From contig JBEKRX010000029.1 in assembly GCA_049518415.1 (NCBI GenBank), positions 1 to 64,000 of the forward strand: a DNA stretch of 64,000 nt, in the 5' to 3' direction. How positions within the stretch are numbered: position 1 is the stretch's first letter; each line of letters opens with the position of its first letter. This document shows positions 24,305-33,437 of the stretch, piece by piece. The notes below the pieces were generated by a model that did not search any database, was not told the origin of the DNA, and worked only from the letters and a program-made list of their open reading frames with translations. This DNA comes from CAVQND01 sp049518415 (GTDB taxonomy: Bacteria > Verrucomicrobiota > Verrucomicrobiia > Limisphaerales > UBA8199). The position numbers and the translations under genes are program-made.

Positions 24305-26149
24305 ATGCATGAAATACGATCGACTCTGGTCCTGTTCGCTCTTTCACTGATGCCTGCTGGCGTTCCTGAAGCTCAATGGGTTCAAACCGACGGTCCCTAC
24401 AGCTGTCCGATCAGGAGTCTTGCCGCGAGCGGCTCGAATCTCTTCGCCGGGACCTGGGGCGGTGGCGTCTTTCTCTCGACCAACAACGGCACAAGCTGGA
24501 CTGCGACCGGCTTGACGAACACTGTTGTCCATGCCATTGCGGTCAGCGGCACGAATCTCTTTGCCGGCACTGAAGGCGGCGTCTTTCTCTCGGCCAACAG
24601 CGGCACAAGCTGGACGGCGGTCAATACCGGTTTGCCAAACCCGAGCGTCCAAGCCTTGGCGGTGAACGACACAAATCTCTTTGCCGGGACTTTCGGCCAC
24701 GGCGTTCTTTGTTCGACCAACAACGGCACGAGCTGGACGCCGGTCAATACCGGCCTGAGGAACAAACAGGTTAACCATAACTCCCTGGTTGTGAGCGGCG
24801 TGTGTCTTTTTGCGGGGACTTGTGGCGGCGGCCTGTTTCTCTCGACCAACAAAGGTACTAGCTGGACGGCGGTCACCAACGGCTTGGCGTCCCTTCACAT
24901 CGAAGCCCTGGCGGTCAGCGACACAAATCTGTTCGCCGGGACGATTGACGCCGGCGTTTTTCGCTCGACTAACCAGGGCGCAACTTGGATCGCGGTCACC
25001 AACGGTTTGCCGAGGAGGACTGCGGTCATGGCCCTTGTGGTAAGCGGTACAAATCTGCTCGCCGGGACCGTTGGCGCCGGCGTTTTCCGCTCGGCCAACC
25101 AGGGCGCAAGCTGGACGGCGGTCAATAACGGTTTGACGTCCTTCAATGTCTTTGCCCTGGCAGTGAGCCCCAGCGAGCGTGGCGGCATGAGTCTCTTTGC
25201 CGGGATCGGCGGCGGAGTTTTTCGCTCGACCAACAACGCCGCAAGCTGGACGGCGGTGAATGACGGCCTACCGGATGCTTCTGACCCTCACCTTTCGGTG
25301 AGCGCCCCAAACAGTCTCGTTCTCACCCTTGCGGTAAGCGGCACGAATCTGCTTGCCGGGACTGGGGGCGGCGGCGCTTTTCTCTCGACCAACAACGGGA
25401 CAAACTGGACCGCGGTCAATACCGGCTTGACGGGGCTTTTTGTCCGCGCCTTCGCGGTGAGCGGCACGAGTCTCTTTGCTGGAACTTCAGGCGACGGCAT
25501 TTTTCGCTCGACCAACAACGGCGCAAGCTGGACGGAGACCAACACCGGCTTGACGAATAGAGATGTCCGTAGCCTGGTGGTGAATGGCACGTATCTCTTT
25601 GCCGGGACTTTCGGCGGCGGCGCTTTTCTCTCCACCAACCATGGCACAAGCTGGTCGGCGGTTAATAAGGGCTGGAGGAAGGCTCATGTGGTGGCCTTCG
25701 CGGTGAGCGGCACGAGTCTCTTTGCCGGAACTCCAGACGATGGCATTTTTCGCTCGACCAACAACGGCGCAAGCTGGACGGAGACCAACACCGGCTTGAC
25801 GAATAGAGATGTCAGTAGCCTGGTAGTGAGTGGCACGAGTCTCTTTGCAGGGACGGACGGCGGCGTTTTTGTCTCTTCCAACCACGGCACGAGCTGGACT
25901 GCCGTCAACGCCGGATTGACGAACACTTCGGTTACGGCCCTAGCCCTGAGCGGCACGTATCTCTTTGCCGGGACTTTCGGCGGCGGCGCTTTTCTCTCCA
26001 CTAACCATGGCACGAGCTGGACGGTGGTTAATAGCGGTTTGACCAAGAGAAAAGTCTCCGCTCTTGCGGTGAGCGGTACGAATCTCTTCGCCGGGACTTG
26101 GGGCAGCGGCGTTTGGAGGCGGCCGATCGGTGTCGCAGATGATCGCTGA
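24305..26149 (+). CDS. secreted 14-repeat beta-propeller protein (Ycf48/BNR-like)
   Basis: 614 residues, ATG with AGGAG about 6 bases upstream. A short signal peptide (TLVLFALSLMPAGVPEA) is followed by 13 full repeats and one partial repeat of about 41 residues with the core SGTNLFAGTxGGGVF(L/R)STNNGTSW and a linker GLTNxxV. Each looks like one propeller blade with an Asp-box-like STNNGTSW turn, so two seven-bladed propellers are likely. Repeats 9 and 11 are almost identical in DNA as well as protein, a sign of recent duplication. Binding partner unknown; the family includes assembly factors and sialidase-like proteins. No catalytic residues are evident. Confidence 0.8.
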   Translation: MHEIRSTLVLFALSLMPAGVPEAQWVQTDGPYSCPIRSLAASGSNLFAGTWGGGVFLSTNNGTSWTATGLTNTVVHAIAVSGTNLFAGTEGGVFLSANSGTSWTAVNTGLPNPSVQALAVNDTNLFAGTFGHGVLCSTNNGTSWTPVNTGLRNKQVNHNSLVVSGVCLFAGTCGGGLFLSTNKGTSWTAVTNGLASLHIEALAVSDTNLFAGTIDAGVFRSTNQGATWIAVTNGLPRRTAVMALVVSGTNLLAGTVGAGVFRSANQGASWTAVNNGLTSFNVFALAVSPSERGGMSLFAGIGGGVFRSTNNAASWTAVNDGLPDASDPHLSVSAPNSLVLTLAVSGTNLLAGTGGGGAFLSTNNGTNWTAVNTGLTGLFVRAFAVSGTSLFAGTSGDGIFRSTNNGASWTETNTGLTNRDVRSLVVNGTYLFAGTFGGGAFLSTNHGTSWSAVNKGWRKAHVVAFAVSGTSLFAGTPDDGIFRSTNNGASWTETNTGLTNRDVSSLVVSGTSLFAGTDGGVFVSSNHGTSWTAVNAGLTNTSVTALALSGTYLFAGTFGGGAFLSTNHGTSWTVVNSGLTKRKVSALAVSGTNLFAGTWGSGVWRRPIGVADDR

Positions 26150-26240
26150 AGTCGGAGCCGGCGTCCAAAACATCCCTTTCCAGGATTCAGCCCCGCCCCG
26201 ACCAAGAGTCGAGCCGGGCGAATGCCTTTGAATTGGTCAA

Positions 26241-26480
26241 TTACCACACGGCCACTTTTCCTTTCGGCAGAACGTTTTCCAGCAGGCCGATCTCGCCGGA
26301 CCGCTCTTCGGTCAGCGTCAGCGCCAGTTTCCGACTGTCGGCTGACCAGTCGGGCCGCGAGCGTTGGATTCTGTAACTGCCGACGTTGACCTTGGTCTGC
26401 CAGCCGCCATCTGCGGCGACGATACACAATTCCCAAGAGTTGTTCTGGTAGTACCGAGGAGGGTCGCGCCGATCATCCAT
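26241..26480 (-). pseudogene. remnant of a TolB/WD40-like (PD40) propeller protein
   Basis: The minus frame holds NNSWELCIVAADGG, PDWSADSRKLALTLT and GEIGLLENV, typical of PD40/TolB-type repeats, ending in a stop at 26241. Nothing upstream in the frame extends it: only about 80 residues are propeller-like. No start signal is seen. A decayed C-terminus is the simplest reading. Confidence 0.4.
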
Positions 26481-26635
26481 CTGGTGGGCCTGTATCCCGT
26501 CCTCTCGCAGTCTCAGTCGTCCATCGTTTTTACAGGCATTTCTAGACTTGACCTTGGAAGGTGAAACCGCCGAGGGGCATTGGCCGCTCGGGGCTGTGGG
26601 CGGAAACCGCCAGTGAAGGGGCGACCGCAAAAGCC

Positions 26636-26787
26636 ATCGACACCACCCGCTGGCGCCCGGTATCTTCGAGGTAGGAGCAGGATTAGGATTAAGATTAGGA
26701 ACAAGGATTAAGATTAGGAAGAAGGATTAGGATTAGGATTAAGATTACGAGATCGACACCACCCCCTGGCGCCTGGCATCTTCGAGG
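26636..26787. repeat. 36-bp direct repeats around a degenerate GATTAG array
   Basis: ATCGACACCACCC plus CTGGCGCC plus ATCTTCGAGG is present at 26636-26671 and again at 26752-26787 with a few changes. Between them (26680-26749) lie hexamers GATTAG/GATTAA broken by GAACAA and GAAGAA spacers. Confidence 0.8.
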
Positions 26788-26843
26788 GAAACGACGGCAG
26801 CTCAGCAACCCTTGAGCTGGCCGGATAACGGCTCAGAACAATT

Positions 26844-29066
26844 ATGCAAAAGACAAGACTCACCTGGCTAATCTGCTCACTCATCGCCCTGCTCGCCGGC
26901 AGCGGCAATCTCCCACCCTCCGCCCGGGCCGAGGTGCGGTTGCCGAAGGTGTTCGGCAGCCACATGGTCCTGCAGCAGGAAAGGCCGCTGGTCATCCGGG
27001 GCTGGGCCCAGCCCAACGAAACCGTTACGGTCCAACTCGGCTCCGAAAGCCGCCAGGCCCAGGCCAATGCGGGCGGGGAGTGGAAGGCCGTGCTGCCGGG
27101 CCTGAAAGCCGGCGGGCCGTTCACGCTGGCCGTGCGCGGCTCCAGCACCGTGGAATTTGAAGACGTGATGGTCGGCGAAGTGTGGCTCTGCTCCGGACAA
27201 TCGAACATGGAAATGGGCATTGGCGCCTGCCTCAACGCCCGGGAGGAGATCGCCGCCGCCAACTACCCCGGCCTCCGCCTGTTGAAGGTGCCCAAGCGCT
27301 GGACGCCCGAACCCCAAGACGAGATGGAGGGCGCTTGGAAAGTCTGTTCGCCCAAGGCCGTCGCCGAAGGCGGCTGGGGCGGTTTCACGGCGGCCGGCTA
27401 TTACTTCGGGCGGGAGTTGCACCGCAAACTCGGCGTCGCGGTCGGGCTGGTTGATGCCACCTGGGGCGGCACGCGCATCCAACCGTGGACCCCGCTGGAG
27501 GGCTTGGCCGAGGTGGCGGCGTTGAAAAGGGACTATGAACTGGCTCAGCTTGGCGACCCCCGCAGCGCCCTCCACCAGGAGCGCCTCCAACAGGTCCTGG
27601 ACGAGACGGAACGCTGGCTCGACGCCGCCCGGAAGGCGCTGGCACAGCGGACGCTGGTCCCGGCGATGCCCACCTATCCCGCCGAGTTGCTGCCCCCGCG
27701 TGACGTGCAGGACGCCACGGCCCTGTTCAACGGCATGATCCACCCCCTTTGCCCTTTGTCCCTGCGCGGCGCTATCTGGTACCAGGGCGAGTCCAACAGC
27801 GGCGAAGGCAAGTTGTACACCGAGCGCATGAAGGCCCTGGTTGGCGGCTGGCGCCGGATTTGGGGCGACGGCGAGTTCCCCTTCTATTTCGTCCAAATTG
27901 CCCCTTTCAACTACGGGGGCAACCCGGAGGTCATTGGCGAATTCTGGGAGGCCCAGGCCGCCGCGGCCCAGGCCATCCCCAATGCCGGCATGGTCGTCAT
28001 CAACGACATCGGCAACCTCAAAGACATCCATCCCGCCAACAAACAGGAAGTCGGCCGGCGGCTCGCCCTGTGGGCCCTGGCCAAGACCTACGGCCAGGGA
28101 GAACTGGTTTGCTCCGGCCCCACCTTCAAGGCCATGAGCATCGAGGGCGATCACCTCCGGCTCACCTTCGGCAATGTCGGCCGCGGACTCGCCAGCCGCG
28201 ACGGCCAGCCCCTGACCTGGTTTGAAATCATCGACGCCGACGAAGGCGGTTTCGTCAAGGCCGACGCCCGGCTCGACGGCTCGTCCGTGGTGCTGTCTTC
28301 CCCTGAAGTGAAGCGCCCGGTGGCCATGCGCTTTGCCTGGGGCATGCTGGCGGAGCCGAACCTGATGAATGCCGAGGGCCTGCCGGCCGGGGCCTTCCGC
28401 GCCGGCGTCGAGCCCAAGCGCGACCTCCTGGCCCTTAAGGTCCCCGAGGCCAAGCATTTCCAGTTGGTCTATGACCTCGACCTGGCCAAACTCGGCCAGG
28501 CGATTACCTATGACGTGGATAACCACGGGCGGATCAACAAACCGATTGACCGCGTGGCCTACTTTCTGGAGTTGCAAGGCAAAGACGGCAACCTCCAATA
28601 CCTCTACGTCTCGATGGACGCCTTCACCCAGGACCTGGGCAAGCTCGGCGTGCCGACCTTCCAATCGGGCGCCCGTTTCCAGCAGAACGTGGCCAGCCTG
28701 AATGTCTATTCCAACGTCAGGGGCATCCTCACCGGCACGAACCTGGCCGGCGGCAACCTCGAGTTCTGGCCCAACAACTACGGCCCCGACAATGCCGCCA
28801 ACGTGCCGAATGCCTCCTCCCAGGTCTGGGATTTCGGCGATCAAATGAGCGACCCTGCGGACGGCTACGGCTCGATGCAGGTCCACAACCACGACGCCAA
28901 GCAGACCCTCTTCGCCCTGAACCACTGGCGCGAGGGCAGCCAGGCCGACCTGGGCATCGGCAACCAGCCGGCCGGAAAGCCCAACACGAATCCCGACTGG
29001 ACCTTTGCCGGCAACGCCGGGACCTACCAGTCCAAGCGCCTGCGGGTGTTAGTGCGCTGCCCGTGA
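26844..29066 (+). CDS. sialate O-acetylesterase (SGNH hydrolase), secreted
   Basis: 740 residues. Signal peptide (LTWLICSLIALLAGSGNLPPSARA), then LPKVFGSHMVLQQERPLVIRGW and a beta domain. The SGNH catalytic domain has LCSGQSNMEMG (nucleophile Ser120), GVAVGLVDATWGGTRIQPW and GAIWYQGESN. SIAE enzymes remove acetyl groups from sialic acids; many bacterial homologues act on acetylated plant or host glycans. The last 220 residues (DVDNHGRINKPIDRVAYFLEL, FWPNNYGPDNAANVPNA) form an extra beta-rich domain seen in some homologues, perhaps for carbohydrate binding. Confidence 0.88.
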   Translation: MQKTRLTWLICSLIALLAGSGNLPPSARAEVRLPKVFGSHMVLQQERPLVIRGWAQPNETVTVQLGSESRQAQANAGGEWKAVLPGLKAGGPFTLAVRGSSTVEFEDVMVGEVWLCSGQSNMEMGIGACLNAREEIAAANYPGLRLLKVPKRWTPEPQDEMEGAWKVCSPKAVAEGGWGGFTAAGYYFGRELHRKLGVAVGLVDATWGGTRIQPWTPLEGLAEVAALKRDYELAQLGDPRSALHQERLQQVLDETERWLDAARKALAQRTLVPAMPTYPAELLPPRDVQDATALFNGMIHPLCPLSLRGAIWYQGESNSGEGKLYTERMKALVGGWRRIWGDGEFPFYFVQIAPFNYGGNPEVIGEFWEAQAAAAQAIPNAGMVVINDIGNLKDIHPANKQEVGRRLALWALAKTYGQGELVCSGPTFKAMSIEGDHLRLTFGNVGRGLASRDGQPLTWFEIIDADEGGFVKADARLDGSSVVLSSPEVKRPVAMRFAWGMLAEPNLMNAEGLPAGAFRAGVEPKRDLLALKVPEAKHFQLVYDLDLAKLGQAITYDVDNHGRINKPIDRVAYFLELQGKDGNLQYLYVSMDAFTQDLGKLGVPTFQSGARFQQNVASLNVYSNVRGILTGTNLAGGNLEFWPNNYGPDNAANVPNASSQVWDFGDQMSDPADGYGSMQVHNHDAKQTLFALNHWREGSQADLGIGNQPAGKPNTNPDWTFAGNAGTYQSKRLRVLVRCP

Positions 29067-29172
29067 AGGCGAGGCGAAGAACGGCTGCCCGGACCAGGAG
29101 CGGTCCAGGGCGGCTTGGACGGTCTTTGGACTGTGTTTAGCCAGAGGCCAAGGCAATCAAACGTAAGGCAGC

Positions 29173-30948
29173 ATGAAATTCTTTCTTGTCAAACACGATT
29201 TTGAATGGGCCTTTGCACACGAGGCGGAGTGCCACACAGAGCGGCCCTGGAAGATGCCGGGGCTGGACTGTCCCGCCAGATGCTGGAACCTCACTACCTA
29301 CATGGAAGGCTATTGTTACCCGGCGGCCGACTTCTCGAAGAACCCGCTGCTGCGCCGCGCCCTGCGTTGGGCCGGTGCGGCGTGGCTCTCAGACGAAGAA
29401 ATGCGCTGGAGGGAGCAGTGGAAAGAGGCGGAGAAATGGCAGGAATTGCGGCAGACGCTCCTGGCGGCGCTGCCGTACGAAGTGCCGGTCACACCCGGCA
29501 CGGCCTTTGGCCCGGTCGTCGCCAGCCTGTGGGGCAGGCCTGCGGATTGGTATATCGGGGAGCATATCCTGGTCGCCGGCTCGGCGCTGGACAAACTGCG
29601 CGCGGCGGGAATCAACGACCTCTTTCCCGTGGCTTGCGCGATCAAGTCCAAACGGAAATGGGAGCCTTACTTCGAGCTGCAAATCGAGCATTCCGCGGCA
29701 CTCTCCGGCAAGCTGGATTCAAGACGACAGACGATGTTGCGCCGGCGTGGCTTCCCGCTCCGGTGCAACATTTGCGGACGGGAATCGGGCTTGGTCCCAA
29801 AACGGCCAGTTCTGAAAGGTCACACCATCCCGGAAGGCCTCAGCCTGTTCCGGCTCAAGAACCGCCCGAACGCCGTTTTCTGCAACGAGGTCTTCGCGGA
29901 AGCAGTCACCCGGCTGAAACTGACGAATATCCTGTTTGTGCCGGCCAGGACCGACGGCAGCGAGCAGCGACGCGGTTTCGCCAAGGCCCAGCCATCGCGT
30001 CCGGAGCTTTGGCTCGGCAGACCCGAGGTGCAGCCCGCGCCGAAACCGCGGCAAAGGCCTCGCCGGCCAGCACCGAAGCAGCCAGTCCCGGCGCCAGCCC
30101 CGGCGCTCGAGTTGGTCGCCAGGGCGAGGCTTTCCGCGCGCGCGTCCGAGTTGGCTCCGCTGGTCCTGCCCAGCATTCGATTCGTATTGAACCGGACAGA
30201 CGACTTGCCGGTGGGCCGATCGCGTTTCGGCGGCCTGCCCGACCTGCCCGCAGATGTAAAATGGCCCGGGACCGCCGAGGCGCCGCTTGATTTCGTGCTC
30301 CAGCTCGACTTGGCCCAGATCGCGCGGTTCCTGCCCGACAGCATCCTGCCGCCAGCGGGCTTTCTCTGGTTCTTTTATGACACCGAGACCTTCCCCTGGG
30401 GCAGCGACCCCAAGGACAAACGGGCCTGGCAAGTCCTGTTCCACGCCGGCCCTCGGTCAGCGCTGGGCAGGGCTGGGCCGCCGGACTGGCTCCCCGCTCA
30501 GGCCTTGCTGCCCGCCTGCTCGCTTGAGTTTGCCAAAGTGGACTCGCTGCCGTCTTTGAGCACTGCCGCCATCGAAGCGCTCAAGTTCAGCGCCGCTGAG
30601 TGCGAGCGCTATCTCACTGTCCTCCACCGGCTCTGCCAGCCCGGCCGCAAGGAAGTGCCGGTTCACAAGCTCTTCGGCCACCCCGACGCCATCCAGAACG
30701 AGATGCCCACGAAATGCGCCATGGCCTCGGCCGGTCTCGACGCCAGTTTCAAGCCTGATCCCGAGAACCCCAGGGAGCGCCGGGTCGCTGCCGGCGCCAA
30801 GGACTGGTCTCTGCTCCTGCAACTCGATTCGGAGGAGGGCCTCGGCCTCGTTTGGGCCGATGCCGGCAGGCTCTTCCTTTGGCTCCGCAGGCCGGATGCC
30901 GCGGCACGCCGCTTCGACCGTTGCTGGGCCATCGTCCAGTGTTATTGA
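29173..30948 (+). CDS. double-CXXCG (SitI6-like) and YwqG/DUF1963 fusion protein
   Basis: 591 residues, no signal peptide. Residues 1-260 resemble the Myxococcus double-CXXCG paralogous family, which includes SitI6 immunity proteins: GLDCPARCWNLTTYMEGYCY (first site, CxxxC here instead of CxxCG) and LRCNICGRESGLVPKRP followed by EGLSLFRLKNRP. A Pro/Ala/Lys linker spans about 280-315. Residues about 330-591 match YwqG (DUF1963): VGRSRFGGLPDLPADVKWP, LDFVLQLDLAQIARF and LPPAGFLWFFYD. Both halves occur singly in toxin-immunity settings, so a two-domain immunity protein is a plausible inference. No adjacent toxin gene is seen. Confidence 0.72.
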   Translation: MKFFLVKHDFEWAFAHEAECHTERPWKMPGLDCPARCWNLTTYMEGYCYPAADFSKNPLLRRALRWAGAAWLSDEEMRWREQWKEAEKWQELRQTLLAALPYEVPVTPGTAFGPVVASLWGRPADWYIGEHILVAGSALDKLRAAGINDLFPVACAIKSKRKWEPYFELQIEHSAALSGKLDSRRQTMLRRRGFPLRCNICGRESGLVPKRPVLKGHTIPEGLSLFRLKNRPNAVFCNEVFAEAVTRLKLTNILFVPARTDGSEQRRGFAKAQPSRPELWLGRPEVQPAPKPRQRPRRPAPKQPVPAPAPALELVARARLSARASELAPLVLPSIRFVLNRTDDLPVGRSRFGGLPDLPADVKWPGTAEAPLDFVLQLDLAQIARFLPDSILPPAGFLWFFYDTETFPWGSDPKDKRAWQVLFHAGPRSALGRAGPPDWLPAQALLPACSLEFAKVDSLPSLSTAAIEALKFSAAECERYLTVLHRLCQPGRKEVPVHKLFGHPDAIQNEMPTKCAMASAGLDASFKPDPENPRERRVAAGAKDWSLLLQLDSEEGLGLVWADAGRLFLWLRRPDAAARRFDRCWAIVQCY

Positions 30949-31177
30949 ACCCAATGCGCGTCCAGACTTTGGAGGTCCGGCCTCGCCATCCTCTCTTGTC
31001 TTGACAAGCGCGCCCAAAGATTGTGGCATGGGCTTGTCCCATGAAGACCGCGAAATGCCGTTCACCAGCCTGGACGAGGCCGCCCAGGCCCCCGAAGTCA
31101 TCTTCGCCGCCGGCCGCCCGGCCCAACTGGGCCGGCCCGTAAGACTCCCTTAGGCGACTGCCAACCCGCTCTCCACC

Positions 31178-31984
31178 ATGCCCAACAAAGTTGCCATCGC
31201 CATCGGCGCCCACCCGGACGACATTGAATTCCAAATGGCCGGCACGCTGCTGCTGCTCAAGCGAGGCGGCTACACGACGCATTACCTGACCGTGGCCAGC
31301 GGCAACTGCGGCAGCACCGACTACAACTCCGCCGCCACGCGCGCCATCCGCAACACCGAGGCCCGGGCCGCCGCCAAAATCCTCGGCGCTCAGTTCCATC
31401 CCTGCCTGACCGACGATTTGGAGGTCATTTACAGCCTCGAACTGCTCCGCGCCCTGGCGGCGGTGATTCGCGAGGTCAAGCCCCAAATTGTCCTGACCCA
31501 TTCGCCGCAGGATTACATGGAGGATCACGTCAATACCTCCCGCCTGGCGGTGACGGCGGCGTTCGGGCGCGGGATGGCGAACTTCAGGACCGCTCCCGCC
31601 CGCCCGGCGGCCAAATACGAGGTCACCCTCTATCACGCCATGCCGCAGGGCTTGCGCGACAGCCTGCGGCGGCGAATCATCCCGGGCGCCTTTGTGAGTA
31701 CGACCTCGGTGCAAAAGACCAAGCGCGAGGCGCTGGCGGCCCATAAGAGCCAGCAACGCTGGCTGGATGCCAGCCAGGGGTTCAACTCCTATCTGCTGGC
31801 CATGGAGGACATGTCGCTCGAGGTCGGGCGCATGTCCAAGCGGTTCCCGCACGCCGAAGGCTGGCGGCGGCACCTGCACCTGGGCTTCTGCGCGCCTGAG
31901 GCCGACCCGCTGGGCGAAGCCCTGGGCAGAAGTTACCTCGTCAACAAGGCCTACGAACGCAACCTGGAAGCGGGCAGGGGTTGA
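31178..31984 (+). CDS. PIG-L/LmbE-family deacetylase
   Basis: 268 residues, no signal peptide. The Zn motif AHPDD (residues 11-15), then TVASGNCGSTDYNSAATRAIR, THSPQDYMEDHVNTSRL (the second His-Asp pair, HxxH-like) and KEAL-type helices. LmbE/PIG-L enzymes remove N-acetyl groups from glucosamine derivatives. Here it lies downstream of the sialate esterase and upstream of RNase HII; a role in catabolism of acetylated sugars is likely but not proved. 106 bases separate it from rnhB. Confidence 0.88.
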   Translation: MPNKVAIAIGAHPDDIEFQMAGTLLLLKRGGYTTHYLTVASGNCGSTDYNSAATRAIRNTEARAAAKILGAQFHPCLTDDLEVIYSLELLRALAAVIREVKPQIVLTHSPQDYMEDHVNTSRLAVTAAFGRGMANFRTAPARPAAKYEVTLYHAMPQGLRDSLRRRIIPGAFVSTTSVQKTKREALAAHKSQQRWLDASQGFNSYLLAMEDMSLEVGRMSKRFPHAEGWRRHLHLGFCAPEADPLGEALGRSYLVNKAYERNLEAGRG

Positions 31985-32090
31985 AGGGGCGCCGGCGTGC
32001 AGGTGATTGGGGGGATTTTGCAGCCCCGATTTGAAAATCCGAATCGGATTTGCCTGCGGGCGGCGCCCGGCTAATTTGGCGCGGAGACCG

Positions 32091-32762
32091 ATGAGCGCGA
32101 AGTATTGGCACCGGTTGGCGCACGAGCGCGAGCTGTGGCAGCAGGGTCTGGCCTGGGTCGCGGGCGTGGACGAAGCGGGCTGCGGCCCGCTGGCCGGGCC
32201 GGTCGTGGCCGCGGCCGTGGTGTTTCCGTGCCGTTGGCTGGAGTGTGGTTTATGCGCCAAACTCCGCGGCCTCAATGATTCCAAGCAGCTCACGGAGGAG
32301 CAGCGCGAGAAGTATTTCTCCCTCCTGAGCACCCACCCCGAGATTCGCTATGCGATCGCCGGCGTGGACGTGGAAATGATCGACCGCATCAACATCCGCC
32401 AGGCGGCCTGGCGCGCGATGAACCTGGCCCTGGACCGGTTGGACCCCAAACCGCAGCACGTGCTGGTGGACGGTTTGAAGATCAAGTGGCTGGCTTACGC
32501 TCAAACCGCGCTCGTCCAGGGCGACTGCAAGAGCTACTCCATCGCCGCCGCCAGCGTCCTGGCCAAAGTGACCCGGGACCGGATGATGCGCGAGTTCGAC
32601 CGGCTCTACCCCGGCTATGGCTTTGCGCAGCACAAGGGCTACGCCACGCCCCAGCACCTGGCCGCCATCAACCAACGCGGCCCCTGCCCCATTCACCGCC
32701 GCAGCTTTGCCCCCTTCCGCCCCGTGGAAACCCAGCTCGAGCTCTCGCCGCCGCCGCCCTAG
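32091..32762 (+). CDS. rnhB: ribonuclease HII
   Basis: 223 residues from the ATG at 32091 (GGAG 5 bases upstream). Catalytic region: AGVDEAGCGPLAGPVVAAAV (Asp-Glu pair), LNDSKQLTEEQRE, HVLVDGLKIKW (third Asp), and KSYSIAAASVLAKVTRDRMM with the last catalytic Asp. The end HKGYATPQHLAAINQRGPCP is typical. It cuts the RNA strand of RNA-DNA hybrids and removes single ribonucleotides. The frame is open further upstream, but that part is not family-like. Confidence 0.93.
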   Translation: MSAKYWHRLAHERELWQQGLAWVAGVDEAGCGPLAGPVVAAAVVFPCRWLECGLCAKLRGLNDSKQLTEEQREKYFSLLSTHPEIRYAIAGVDVEMIDRINIRQAAWRAMNLALDRLDPKPQHVLVDGLKIKWLAYAQTALVQGDCKSYSIAAASVLAKVTRDRMMREFDRLYPGYGFAQHKGYATPQHLAAINQRGPCPIHRRSFAPFRPVETQLELSPPPP

Positions 32763-33212
32763 AGGTAACCGTCACTGTCATTGCCCTCAGCCCCTCCCGC
32801 TGGCCCCTGAGGCCCGAATAGTTACAAAATTTCCCAACACAGGCAATAGAGCCAATAGAGCCAATGGAGCATTTGGCGCCCCGCTCAAAACGCGCTATAA
32901 CTATCACCCGGTGAATGCCAAACTGACAGGGCCGCTTCGGTTCGGGCCCGGCCAGGAGCCGGTTCTTGCCCATGGCGAGGGGCGCGGCAGCGGTTTTTTG
33001 CACATATTTCCACTTATTTCCAGTTAAGCGCCCGTCGCAAGTCAATTTTTGAATGGATTATTCTTAAAATGGTCGTATAGTTGGAATGCTTGAAGCAGCC
33101 GATGCCAAAGCGCAAGCACTGGGGGCGGTCGCAGGGAAAGCCCCGGGGGGGACCTTTCCCGCCTGGCTGCATTCTTCTCGCCAGGCTAAACCTGAACCAA
33201 GGAAATCAAGCT
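32763..33212. other. gene-free stretch with a 9-base array and the leader of a small gene
   Basis: About 450 bases. Three units CAATAGAGC, CAATAGAGC, CAATGGAGC lie at 32843-32869. Bases 33030-33085 are AT-rich and promoter-like (TATAGT at 33075-33080, with TGGATT 16 bases upstream). A GC-rich leader follows (33085-33205) and may fold; I see no known riboswitch. Confidence 0.35.
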
Positions 33213-33377
33213 ATGACCAAGTCGTTGGAAGTCATCACTGAAATGATTCGGAATCCCAAACACCCCTTCCGCAAAGTGGAGAACCAGCCCAAGAAGCTCC
33301 GGAAACATCGTTATGAGCGCAGGAAGATCCGGGCCTACCTGCAACTGGGGGATTGGGCTTCCGGAGAAGCGACCTGA
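33213..33377 (+). CDS. small basic hypothetical protein (54 aa)
   Basis: MTKSLEVITEMIRNPKHPFR, then KVENQPKKLRKHRYERRKIR and LQLGDWASGEAT: charged and basic with a hydrophobic start. AAGGAAA lies 8 bases before the ATG, and a promoter-like patch and GC-rich leader precede it. The gene is followed within 15 bases by a strong palindromic terminator, so it has a complete transcription-unit layout. No family is recognised; a nucleic-acid-binding peptide is possible given the charge. Confidence 0.55.
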   Translation: MTKSLEVITEMIRNPKHPFRKVENQPKKLRKHRYERRKIRAYLQLGDWASGEAT

Positions 33378-33391
33378 TTTTCATTTCCAAC

Positions 33392-33437
33392 TTGAGAACG
33401 AAAAGGCCACGCGTCCGCGTGGCCTTTTCGTTCTCAA
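33392..33437. terminator. bidirectional terminator with a perfect 22-bp stem
   Basis: TTGAGAACGAAAAGGCCACGCG and its exact reverse complement are separated by only two bases. The stem is flanked by T-rich and A-rich sides, so it can act in both directions: for the small gene at 33213 (+) and for the OYE gene (-), whose TGA stop lies inside the right arm. Confidence 0.85.

Noticed and set aside
24305..26149. Possible CRISPR-like or tandem DNA array
   Set aside because: The periodicity is about 120 bases and in frame throughout; it encodes propeller blades, not spacers.
26877..28925. 682-codon minus-strand frame opposite the sialate O-acetylesterase
   Set aside because: Same GC artefact; the plus strand has all SGNH motifs and a signal peptide.
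31028..31153. 41-codon frame before the LmbE gene (MGLSHEDREMPFTSLDEAAQ...)
   Set aside because: Short, no ribosome-binding site and no recognised family; could be a small gene but not supported.
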